A DNA stretch of 64,000 nucleotides, from positions 7,501 through 71,500 of the forward strand of contig NZ_LR733844.1 of assembly GCF_902506455.1 (NCBI RefSeq), read 5' to 3'. This document shows positions 36,145 through 43,417 of the stretch, in pieces; position 1 is the stretch's first letter, and every line of letters begins with the position of its first letter. This DNA is from Sphingomonas sp. 8AM. Its GTDB lineage: Bacteria > Pseudomonadota > Alphaproteobacteria > Sphingomonadales > Sphingomonadaceae. The position numbers and the translations under genes were made by a program. Under the pieces are notes generated by a model, which ran no database searches, was not told where the DNA came from, and was given only the letters and a program-made list of their open reading frames with translations.

Positions 36145-36453
36145 ATGGTGGAATCAATAGGATCAGCGACGATCAGAACGGGGGTTTCCTCCGTTGCGGC
36201 CGTCCAGCCGGCCGCAAAGGCCGCCCCGGTCGCCAAGTTGGCACCGGTCACGAAGCAGGCGGGCACCGATGCCGCGCAGGCGCCGGGTGCGCTGGCCAGC
36301 GCGATGGCGGCCGAGCCGCCGGTCAACGCGGACCGCGTGCAGCAGATCAAGACCGCGCTCGCCAACGGGACCTTCCCGTTGTCGCCGTCGACGATCGCCG
36401 ATCAGTTCATCGCCCTGCGCTACGATTGGATGTCCCGTAATGAACAGGCGTGA
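36145..36453 (+). CDS. flgM: Anti-sigma-28 factor FlgM
   Basis: A roughly 102-residue protein (104 if the GTG at 36139 is used). The C-terminal half, NADRVQQIKTALANGTFPLS followed by PSTIADQFIALRYDWM, is the FliA-binding FlgM domain; the N-terminus is Ala/Pro-rich and flexible. FlgM holds FliA inactive until the hook is finished and FlgM is exported. Its 3' end overlaps flgN by 14 bp. Confidence 0.9.
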   Translation: MVESIGSATIRTGVSSVAAVQPAAKAAPVAKLAPVTKQAGTDAAQAPGALASAMAAEPPVNADRVQQIKTALANGTFPLSPSTIADQFIALRYDWMSRNEQA

Positions 36454-36751
36454 TGCGCTGGTGCGCGTGATCGACATGCTCCATGCCGAGATCACCGCGC
36501 TCAAGACCAACGATATGAACGCGCTGGAGCGCGCGACGTCGAACAAGCTGCGGGCGATCGAGGAATTGCAGCAGCTCGGCGACGGCCCCGCCACCCCGGA
36601 GCTGCGCGGACTGGTCGAGGAGGCGGATCGCCTCAACGACACCTGCCGCATCTACGTGAACCTGATGGCGGCAAATGTTCGCCGCCGCCTGCAACTTCTT
36701 TCCGGTCAGGGCGGCAGCTCCTATGGCCGCAGCGCCGCCGCCTACGCCTGA
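36440..36751 (+). CDS. flgN: Flagellar export chaperone FlgN
   Basis: A 103-residue, mostly helical protein (VRVIDMLHAEITALKTNDMN; ALERATSNKLRAIEEL) matching FlgN, the chaperone of FlgK and FlgL. It overlaps flgM by 14 bp in another frame, the usual flgM-flgN order. Confidence 0.88.
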   Translation: MNRRDALVRVIDMLHAEITALKTNDMNALERATSNKLRAIEELQQLGDGPATPELRGLVEEADRLNDTCRIYVNLMAANVRRRLQLLSGQGGSSYGRSAAAYA

Positions 36752-36777
36752 CCGATTGCCCGACCGCTGACACGACG

Positions 36778-36802
36778 ACGCCCCGGCCCACCGCCGGGGC
36801 GT
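36778..36802 (+). terminator. Hairpin after flgN
   Basis: A 10-bp stem ACGCCCCGGC / GCCGGGGCGT with a 5-nt loop, 26 bp past the flgN stop, followed by TGTGATTCTG. The T-run is weak, so termination is probable but not certain. Confidence 0.6.
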
Positions 36803-36822
36803 TGTGATTCTGCCCTTACTTC

Positions 36823-36897
36823 GTCATTGCGAGCGGAGCGAAGCAATCCAGAGCCGGACCAGGACGCCCTGGATTGCTTCGCTACGCTCGCAATGAC
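36823..36897. repeat. Type A palindromic element
   Basis: GTCATTGCGAGCGGAGCGAA ... inverted TTCGCTACGCTCGCAATGAC, ending 11 bp before a sigma-54 promoter. Confidence 0.9.
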
Positions 36898-36907
36898 GGA
36901 GAGCGCT

Positions 36908-36923
36908 TGGCACGCCCCTTGCA
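36908..36923 (+). promoter_or_regulatory. Sigma-54 promoter of the transglycosylase-flhA-fliA operon
   Basis: TGGCACGCCCCTTGCA is an exact match to TGGCACR-N4-TTGCW, with GG and GC 12 nt apart. The predicted start is near 36934, immediately before the ATG at 36936. Confidence 0.92.
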
Positions 36924-36935
36924 CATATGCCGGGC

Positions 36936-37775
36936 ATGACCGTTGCCACGATCACCTCTGCCACCCAGCGGGTCACCTCCGCGATCCAGCGCGCTGCGCA
37001 GCGCACGGGCGTCGACTTTGATTACCTGATGGGTCAGGCACGGCTGGAGAGCGGGCTCAACGCCAATGCGCGTTCGGGCACCTCGTCCGCGACCGGCCTG
37101 TACCAGTTCCTCGACCAGAGCTGGCTCGCGGTCGTCAAGCAGCATGGCGCCGAGCATGGGCTGAGCTGGGCCGCCGACAGCATCCAGAAGTCGGGCGGGC
37201 GCTACACCGTCGCCGGCGGCAACCGCGAGGCGATCCTCGCGCTGCGCAAGAACCCGGAAGTCTCGGCCTTGATGGCCGCCGAGCATGCTAGCGACAACAA
37301 GGGCGCGATCGAGGCGGTCACCGGGCGCGAGGCGACCGGCACCGATCTGTACATGGCGCATTTCCTCGGCATCGGCGGTGCGCGCACCTTCCTGTCGGCG
37401 ATGCAGAGCAATCCCGATCGCAGCGCGGCGGCGGTCTTCCCGACCGCGGCGCGCGCGAACCGCAGCGTGTTCTTCGAGCGCGACGGCTCCGCCCGCTCGC
37501 TGTCGGAGGTCTACAAGCGCTTCGCCGATAAGCTCGGCAACGGGTCGGACGCGGCGGCGACCGCCAAGGCGAACAACCAGTGGCAGTTCGCCGCGCAGGC
37601 GCTGTCGATAGGCGAGGACGCCACCGTCGTCACCGGCACCGGGCAGAGCGCCACCGACGCGCTCGACTGGGCGAAATCGGCGCTCGGCCAGCGTGGCAAT
37701 CAGGCCAGCCTGCTGCGCCCGTCGCCCGACAATGCCCGGCTCGCCTATATGATGCTCGCCGGGCTGGGGCGCTAG
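36936..37775 (+). CDS. Lytic transglycosylase (SLT domain), flagellar
   Basis: A 279-residue murein hydrolase. The SLT catalytic Glu is E38 in LMGQARLESGLNANARSG, followed by SSATGLYQFLDQSWL. The middle contains the extended AHFLGIGGARTFLSAMQ region seen in flagellar transglycosylases. No signal peptide is visible, so it may be exported by the flagellar apparatus or act with FlgJ, which here lacks its own muramidase domain. The start at 36936 is preferred to 36927 because the sigma-54 start is predicted between them. Four bp before flhA. Confidence 0.88.
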   Translation: MTVATITSATQRVTSAIQRAAQRTGVDFDYLMGQARLESGLNANARSGTSSATGLYQFLDQSWLAVVKQHGAEHGLSWAADSIQKSGGRYTVAGGNREAILALRKNPEVSALMAAEHASDNKGAIEAVTGREATGTDLYMAHFLGIGGARTFLSAMQSNPDRSAAAVFPTAARANRSVFFERDGSARSLSEVYKRFADKLGNGSDAAATAKANNQWQFAAQALSIGEDATVVTGTGQSATDALDWAKSALGQRGNQASLLRPSPDNARLAYMMLAGLGR

Positions 37776-37778
37776 ACG

Positions 37779-39842
37779 ATGAAGATTCTCGCCGCCATGC
37801 GCCAGGGCGCGCTGCCCGCCGCGACGCTGTTGCTCGTCGTGCTGATGGTCGTGCCGATTCCGGCCTTCATGCTCGACGTGTTCTTCATCATGAACATCAC
37901 GATCAGCCTCGCGGTGCTGATGGTCGCGCTCAACGCCGAGAAGCCGCTCGACTTCTCGTCCTTCCCGACCGTGCTGCTGTTCGCGACCCTGTTCCGGCTC
38001 GGCCTGAACGTCGCGTCGACGCGCATTGTGCTGGTCCACGGCCACACCGGCTCGGCGGCGGCGGGGCATGTCATCGAGGCGTTCGGTTCGTTCGTGATCG
38101 GCGGCGACTATGTCGTCGGCCTGTTCGTGTTCGCGATCATCGTCATCATCAACCTGATCGTCGTCACCAAGGGTGCGGGCCGCGTCTCCGAAGTGTCGGC
38201 ACGCTTCACGCTCGACGCCCTGCCGGGCAAGCAGATGGCGATCGACGCCGATCTCAACGCCGGGCTCATCACCCCGGACGAGGCCAAGAAGCGCCGCGTC
38301 GACGTCGCGACCGAGGCCGAATTCTACGGCTCCATGGACGGTTCGTCGAAGTTCGTGAAGGGCGACGCGGTCGCCGGCCTGCTGATCCTCGCCGCGAACA
38401 TCGTCGGCGGGCTGATCCTCGGCCCCGTCAGCCACGGGCTGACGATCGCCAAGGCCGCGCAGACCTACACCATGCTCGCGATCGGCGACGCGCTGGTCGC
38501 GCAGGTGCCCGCGCTGCTGCTGTCGATCGCCGCCGCCGCCATCGTCACCCGCGTGAAGTCCGAGAAGGACCTCGCGGGCCAGATCGGCAGCCAGTTCGGC
38601 TCGGCGCGCACCTGGACGCCGGTGGCGGTGATCCTCGTGCTGCTCGGCGTGATGCCGGGGATGCCGCATTTCGTCATCCTGCCGCTCGCCGGCGCCGCCG
38701 GGTTCGCCGCGTGGAAGCTGAACCAGATCGCCAAGCGCCCCGCAATCGTCGAAGCGCCGCCTGCGGTCGAGGCACCCGATCCCTCCAAGATCGGCTGGGA
38801 CGAAGTGTCGGAGACGATGCTGGTCAATCTCGACATCGGTTACGGGCTGGTCCCGCTGGTCGACGAGCGTCGCGGTGCGCCGCTGATGGGCCGGATCACC
38901 GGCGTGCGCCGCCAGCTGTCGAAGGAACTCGGCTTCGTGGTGCCGCAGGTGCGCGTCCGCGACGACATCAACCTGCCACCCTACACCTATCGCGTGATGC
39001 TGGGCGGCGTGTGCGTCGGCGAGGATCAGGTTTCGCCCGACGAGATGCTGGCGCTCGATACCGGTCAGGGCTTCGGCGAGCTGATCGGCAAGAAGGCCAA
39101 GGACCCGACCTTCGGGCTCGACGCGACGTGGATCGCCACCGGCGACGCCGATGTCGCGACCGGTCAGGGCTATCTGGTCGTCGATTCGGGCACCGTCATC
39201 GCCACGCACCTCAACCATGCGCTGGGCGCCAATGCCGGCGACCTGCTGGGCGCGGACGAGGTCCAGTCGCTGCTCGACGAGCTGAAAGAGCGCGCGCCGC
39301 AACTGGTCGCCGCACTGGCGCCGCTGCCGCTCACCTCATTGGCGACCGTGCTCAAGGGGCTGTTGTCGGAAGGCATCCAGCTCCGCGAATTCCGCCGCAT
39401 CGCCGCTGCGATCTCGCTCGCCGCACAGCGCAGCGTCGACCCGGTCGAGATCATCGAACTGATCCGCCCGGAACTCGGCTCGCTGATCATCGCCAAGCTG
39501 GCCGGCGTGCGCGAACCGTTGCGCGTGATGACGCTGGAGGGTGGGCTGGAGCAGTTGCTCGGCCAGGCCGCGCGCAGCGACCCCGGCCGCCACGTCATCG
39601 AACCCGAACTCGGCCGTCGCATCGTCGACGCGCTGCAAGCCGCGGCCCAGCCGCTCATTGCGGAAGCGAAGCCGTTCGCGCTGGTCGTCCAGCCCGCGAT
39701 CCGCGTCGCCATCCGCAAACTCGTCCGCACTGTTCTACCGGATACGCCCGTCATGAGCTTCTTCGAAGTCCCCGAGGACAAGGCCGTCGAGGTCGTCGCG
39801 ATCATCGGCAATCAGCCGCAGCAGCAGGCGCTGGCGGCATGA
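37779..39842 (+). CDS. flhA: Flagellar export gate protein FlhA
   Basis: A 687-residue protein of the type III export gate. The N-terminal half has about eight membrane helices with the FHIPEP-type region (ARFTLDALPGKQMAIDADLN; AGLITPDEAKKRR). The C-terminal cytoplasmic half binds chaperone-substrate complexes. Full length. Overlaps fliA by 4 bp. Confidence 0.97.
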   Translation: MKILAAMRQGALPAATLLLVVLMVVPIPAFMLDVFFIMNITISLAVLMVALNAEKPLDFSSFPTVLLFATLFRLGLNVASTRIVLVHGHTGSAAAGHVIEAFGSFVIGGDYVVGLFVFAIIVIINLIVVTKGAGRVSEVSARFTLDALPGKQMAIDADLNAGLITPDEAKKRRVDVATEAEFYGSMDGSSKFVKGDAVAGLLILAANIVGGLILGPVSHGLTIAKAAQTYTMLAIGDALVAQVPALLLSIAAAAIVTRVKSEKDLAGQIGSQFGSARTWTPVAVILVLLGVMPGMPHFVILPLAGAAGFAAWKLNQIAKRPAIVEAPPAVEAPDPSKIGWDEVSETMLVNLDIGYGLVPLVDERRGAPLMGRITGVRRQLSKELGFVVPQVRVRDDINLPPYTYRVMLGGVCVGEDQVSPDEMLALDTGQGFGELIGKKAKDPTFGLDATWIATGDADVATGQGYLVVDSGTVIATHLNHALGANAGDLLGADEVQSLLDELKERAPQLVAALAPLPLTSLATVLKGLLSEGIQLREFRRIAAAISLAAQRSVDPVEIIELIRPELGSLIIAKLAGVREPLRVMTLEGGLEQLLGQAARSDPGRHVIEPELGRRIVDALQAAAQPLIAEAKPFALVVQPAIRVAIRKLVRTVLPDTPVMSFFEVPEDKAVEVVAIIGNQPQQQALAA

Positions 39843-40636
39843 GCGCCGAACCGATGCCGCAGGCGTTCACCGGCGCCCAGCCCGTCTCGCTGCCCGCCAT
39901 CCCGGCCGCCGCGCTGCCGCTCGACGGCGCGCCGCTCACCTACAGGCCGCGAGCCCGCGCGCGCGACGAGAATGCGCTGGTGCGCGAGCATCTGCCGCTC
40001 GTCCGCCGGCTGGCGTGGCATGTCCACGGCTCGGTCTCGACCGCGATCGAGGTGGAGGATCTGGTGCAGGTCGGGCTGGTCGCCTTGGTCGAGGCGGTCG
40101 CCGCGTTCGAGGATCGCGGGCAGGTGACGCTCAGGCAATATCTGGTCACCCGCCTGCGCGGCGCAATGATCGACGAGCTGCGCCGCCACGCGGCAATGAC
40201 CCGCGGCGCGATCCGCCGGAAGCGCGAATATGCCCGCGCGGTCAACCAGCTGAGCCATCAATACGGCCGCGCGCCGACCGAGCGCGAGCTGGCTTCGCGG
40301 CTGGAGGTGACGCCGGAGAAACTGCGCACCGAATATGCCGCGGCCGAGGCGATCAAATATGAGTCGATCGACGAGGTCTATGCCGACGACCAGCCGTGGT
40401 TCGCCAGCAATGAGCCCGATGCCTTCGAGCAGCTTTCCGATACGCAGACGCGCGACCGGCTGATCGCCGCGATCGCGGCGCTGCCCGAGCGCGAGCAGCT
40501 GGTGATCCAGCTGTATCACGTCGAGGAACTTAACCTCGAGGAAATCGGCCAGGTGCTCGGCATCGGCGCGGCGCGGGTCTGCCAGATCAAGAGCGCGGCA
40601 CACGCCCGGCTCAAGAAGGCGCTGGCGCAGCGGTGA
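39839..40636 (+). CDS. fliA: Flagellar sigma factor FliA (sigma-28)
   Basis: A 265-residue sigma factor. Region 2 (ENALVREHLPLVRRLAWHVH; VEDLVQVGLVALVEAVAAFE), region 3 and the region 4 helix-turn-helix (EELNLEEIGQVLGIGAARVC) are intact. The N-terminal 45 residues are Pro/Ala-rich and longer than in E. coli. It should transcribe fliC and flgM from the sigma-28-like promoters noted here and be held by FlgM. ATGA coupling to flhA. Confidence 0.95.
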   Translation: MSAEPMPQAFTGAQPVSLPAIPAAALPLDGAPLTYRPRARARDENALVREHLPLVRRLAWHVHGSVSTAIEVEDLVQVGLVALVEAVAAFEDRGQVTLRQYLVTRLRGAMIDELRRHAAMTRGAIRRKREYARAVNQLSHQYGRAPTERELASRLEVTPEKLRTEYAAAEAIKYESIDEVYADDQPWFASNEPDAFEQLSDTQTRDRLIAAIAALPEREQLVIQLYHVEELNLEEIGQVLGIGAARVCQIKSAAHARLKKALAQR

Positions 40637-40694
40637 GGGTTGCGACCTTCGCCGGTGGCCGCGCGTTGGTGCGGCGATCAGGAGGAGGAACGCG

Positions 40695-40829
40695 ATGACC
40701 GAACCCCGCAGCCACCCCGCGCTCAGCGAAGACCAGCGCGATCCCGACGGCGGCGATGCCCCGGACGATCTGCCGGCGGGTGAGCCGGACGACAACCCCG
40801 ACGACCTGACGGTGTCGGACGACGCGTGA
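40695..40829 (+). CDS. Small acidic protein (44 aa), unknown
   Basis: A 44-codon ORF with a strong AGGAGGAGG 5 nt before its ATG and an intrinsic terminator right after its stop. The product is rich in Asp, Pro and Gly (SEDQRDPDGGDAPDDLPAGE; PDDNPDDLTVSDDA), with no hydrophobic segment, and is likely disordered. It is 58 bp behind fliA and probably in the same transcript. I do not recognise it. Confidence 0.65.
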   Translation: MTEPRSHPALSEDQRDPDGGDAPDDLPAGEPDDNPDDLTVSDDA

Positions 40830-40835
40830 ACGAGA

Positions 40836-40869
40836 ACCCCGGGGGCCGGATGCGGTCGCCGGGTTTTTT
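40836..40869 (+). terminator. Intrinsic terminator after the flhA-fliA unit
   Basis: AACCCCGG ... CCGGGTTTTTTG forms a GC stem ending in six T residues, 7 bp past the small ORF's stop. Confidence 0.8.
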
Positions 40870-40915
40870 GTTTGTGGGTGGCGGCCGGCGGGGTCGAGCT
40901 GAGCCTCCCGTCCCT

Positions 40916-41044
40916 GTCGCCCCTGCGCAGGCAGGGGCCCATGGCTGCCACGTGTTGCGCAACGCTGACACAGATCCGACCTGCCTGTGTCAGATCCGGC
41001 ACCCGGACGAGACAGACATAGGCCCCTGCCTGCACAGGGGCGAC
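40916..41044. repeat. Type D palindromic element, copy 1
   Basis: GTCGCCCCTGCGCAGGCAGG at the left and the inverted CCTGCCTGCACAGGGGCGAC at the right, separated by a 70-bp middle. Confidence 0.8.
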
Positions 41045-41232
41045 GGGCGTGAGGTAACTGACTGCGGCGGCTTCCATCACCTTCCAGGCAGCCGACCCAC
41101 GGCACGTCGCCTCGTCACCGAAGGGCCGAGCCGCCATCCCATTAGCCTCGCGCGCTGCGACGTAGCGGAGGTCCCGGATCTAATCGGGGACGACGAGGGA
41201 ACAGCGGGCCGCAGCGGTCCCCTTCATTCACC

Positions 41233-41361
41233 GTCGCTCCTGCGAAGGCAGGAGCCTATGACTGCATCGTCTCGCGCGTCGCCGACACGTTAACCAGCGC
41301 GCCTGTGTCACAACGCCCACCCAACCGCTGCAGACATGGGCCCCTGCCTGCGCAGGGCGAC
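41233..41361. repeat. Type D palindromic element, copy 2
   Basis: GTCGCTCCTGCGAAGGCAGG at the left, CCTGCCTGCGCAGGGCGAC at the right. Confidence 0.8.
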
Positions 41362-41531
41362 GACGGGTGGTGCGTGCCGGACAGACGGACCGCTCGCTTC
41401 GACCTCCGGCCACCCTCACCTTCCTTCTCGGTTATAACCAGCTCGCCCAAGCCGCTGCGACGTAGCGGGGTTCCGCATCAAGTCCGGGACGACGAGGGAG
41501 CAGAGGGTCGAAGCCGTCCCCTTCATTCACC

Positions 41532-41661
41532 GTCGCTCCTGCGCAGGCAGGAGCCTATGACTGCATCGTCTCTCACAACGCCGACCCGCTAACCGGCCCA
41601 CCTGTGTCACGCCGCTCACCCGGACGATACAGCCAAGGGCCCCTGCCTGCGCCGGGGTAAC
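41532..41661. repeat. Type D palindromic element, copy 3
   Basis: GTCGCTCCTGCGCAGGCAGG at the left, CCTGCCTGCGCCGGGGTAAC at the right; the right border is slightly degraded. Confidence 0.78.
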
Positions 41662-41684
41662 GGACAGCCTCCCCCCGAAAACGA

Positions 41685-41718
41685 GAAAACCCCCGCCAGC
41701 CTTGCGGCTGACGGGGGT
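41685..41718 (-). terminator. Intrinsic terminator of fliC
   Basis: A 13-bp stem (ACCCCCGTCAGCC / GGCTGGCGGGGGT on the minus strand, one G-T pair) with a GCAA loop and TTTTC after it, 64 bp past the fliC stop. A strong terminator, as expected for a highly expressed monocistronic gene. Confidence 0.95.
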
Positions 41719-41781
41719 CTTTCTGTCCGGCACCGGCCCCGCTCTGATCGGGGGCGAGAGGCCGGTGGTCGGCTGCCGGAC

Positions 41782-43158
41782 TTAGCCGAGCAGCTTCATC
41801 ACGCCCTGCTGCGACTGGTTGGCCTGCGCCAGCATCGCGGTCGAGGCCTGGCCGAGGATCTGCGCCTTGGCGAGCGCGGTCGTCTCGGTCGAGAAGTCAG
41901 CGTCCTCGATACGGCTCTTGGCATCCGACAGGTTGGTCGCGGTGGTGGTCAGGTTGTTGACCGTCGATTCCAGCCGGTTCTGCGCCGCACCCATCGTGCC
42001 ACGCGCCGACGAGATCTTGTCGAGCGCGTTGTCGATCACCGCCATCGCTGCCGAGGCACCAGCCTGGGTTGCGATCGAGACCGTACCGGCGGTCTTGCCG
42101 GCGGTGAAGCCCGCGTTCGCCGGGGTCGTGCCATCGATGTTGATGCCGGTGCCCGACATGTCTTCCAGCGATACCGCGCCGACCGCGGTCGCGGCCCCGG
42201 TCAGGGTGATCGCCGCATTCTGATTGTCAGTCGCCGACGTGAAGATGCTCTTGACCGAGTCGTCGATGGCGATGTTGCTGCCGTCCTTGCTGGTCAACAC
42301 CAGATTGCCGCTCTTGTCCGCGCTGGCGGTGACCTGCGATCCGGTACCGTTCAGCGTCTGGTTGATGCGAGCAGCAAGCGAGGTCACGTCCTTTTCCGCG
42401 TTCGTCAACGTGACGGTCGTGCCGTCAATTTTCAGCGTGTTGTCCTTCACCAGCTTCGAGGTGTCGACGACCGCGCTGACCGTGTTCTTCGCGGTCGCGA
42501 CCACGCCGGAGTCGTTGGTCTTGACGTTGATGGCTGCCGCGATCTGCGCCGCATCACCTGCGGTGGTCGATCCGATGGTCGCGCCGTTGATCTTGAGGTC
42601 GCCCGAGCCGAGCGCCCCGGTCGGAACCACGCCCTGCTTGGAGGCGGTCAGGCCCAGCGACGAGGTGCGGGTGTCGGTCAGCTTCATGTCGATGGTCTGG
42701 TCGGCGTTGATGCCGGTCTGCAGCTTGACGTTGTCGGCGCTGCCGTCGAGCAGATTGACGCCGTTGAACGAGGTGGTCTTCGCGACGTTTGAGATTTCCT
42801 GCGTCAGCTGGGTCATTTCCGACTGGAGCGCGGTGCGATCCGAGTCCTTCAGCGTGCCGTTGGCCGACTGGGTCGACAGTTCCTTCATGCGGGTCAGCAT
42901 GTTGGTGACTTCGCCCATCGCGCCTTCGGCGGTCTGCGCCAGGCTGATGCCGTCGTTGGCGTTGCGGACGGCCATCGCCATGCTCTTGGTCTGGCTCGCC
43001 ATGCGGTTGGCGATCGCGAGGCCGGCGGCGTCGTCCTTCGCCGAGTTGATGCGCTTGCCGGTCGACAGGCGCTCCATCGAGGTCGACAGCGCCTTGCTCG
43101 CCATCGTCGAAGCGTTGGTGGCGCGCATCGCCGAGGTGTTGGTGTTGATCACGGTCAT
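41782..43158 (-). CDS. fliC: Flagellin FliC
   Basis: A 458-residue filament subunit. The N-terminal D0/D1 helices ([40 protein letters not shown]) and the C-terminal pair ([39 protein letters not shown]) are fully conserved. The middle, about 175-370, is the variable exposed region rich in Thr, Ala and Asp, with a repeated flagellin-insertion type fold. Only one flagellin gene is present in the window. GGAGA lies before the ATG and a sigma-28 promoter 70-96 bp upstream. Confidence 0.97.
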   Translation of the reverse strand: MTVINTNTSAMRATNASTMASKALSTSMERLSTGKRINSAKDDAAGLAIANRMASQTKSMAMAVRNANDGISLAQTAEGAMGEVTNMLTRMKELSTQSANGTLKDSDRTALQSEMTQLTQEISNVAKTTSFNGVNLLDGSADNVKLQTGINADQTIDMKLTDTRTSSLGLTASKQGVVPTGALGSGDLKINGATIGSTTAGDAAQIAAAINVKTNDSGVVATAKNTVSAVVDTSKLVKDNTLKIDGTTVTLTNAEKDVTSLAARINQTLNGTGSQVTASADKSGNLVLTSKDGSNIAIDDSVKSIFTSATDNQNAAITLTGAATAVGAVSLEDMSGTGINIDGTTPANAGFTAGKTAGTVSIATQAGASAAMAVIDNALDKISSARGTMGAAQNRLESTVNNLTTTATNLSDAKSRIEDADFSTETTALAKAQILGQASTAMLAQANQSQQGVMKLLG

Positions 43159-43227
43159 GGGAAAATCTCCATCTACCGGCCCGTCCCGCCGCCCCCGAAT
43201 GAGCAGGTGGCCGTGCCGTCACCGCAT

Positions 43228-43254
43228 CAAACGGCTGCCCGCGCCGGACCTTTA
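43228..43254 (-). promoter_or_regulatory. Sigma-28 promoter of fliC
   Basis: On the minus strand TAAAGGTC (43247-43254), an 11-nt spacer and GCCGTTTG (43228-43235) match TAAAGTTT-N11-GCCGATAA well. The transcript should start near 43221, giving a leader of about 63 nt. Confidence 0.8.
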
Positions 43255-43335
43255 GCGTTGCCGTGAAGGATTTTTTCGTCGGGGCGGGCCCCGATCCCTT
43301 CCCTACGTATACGCGCGCGCACGCCCGGAAAAAAC

Positions 43336-43354
43336 CTGCCGGTCTGCCGGCAAC
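43336..43354. promoter_or_regulatory. Palindromic site between fliC and the sigma-54 activator gene
   Basis: CCTGCCGGTCTGCCGGCAA resembles the paired palindromes at 34244-34272. It lies about 64 bp before the activator gene and about 80 bp upstream of the fliC -35 box, so it may serve autoregulation or repression. Confidence 0.45.
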
Positions 43355-43417
43355 TATACCGCGCGTTAACCACCGCGGCCGCATCACGTTCGCACTGATT
43401 CGAGGGAATTTCTCGCC

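Larger units (their letters stand above)
41154..41661. repeat. Direct repeat of a ~300-bp unit
   Basis: GCTGCGACGTAGCGG occurs at 41154 and 41454, followed in both by GACGACGAGGGA and CCGTCCCCTTCATTCACCG-type sequence and a type D palindrome. The second unit is truncated near 41661. Confidence 0.75.
40870..41684. other. Repeat-rich noncoding region
   Basis: About 815 bp without a credible gene. It contains three type D palindromes and a 300-bp tandem duplication (41154-41453 and 41454 to about 41661). Open frames here are byproducts of the repeats and show no codon bias. Confidence 0.75.

Noticed and set aside
40870..41684. CRISPR array
   Set aside because: Repeats are long palindromes with irregular spacing, not short repeats with unique spacers, and there are no cas genes.
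43190..43215. Possible sigma-54 promoter before fliC (CGGCACGGCCACCTGCTC on the minus strand)
   Set aside because: GG and GC are 13 nt apart rather than 12 and the -12 element is poor; the sigma-28 match nearby is better.
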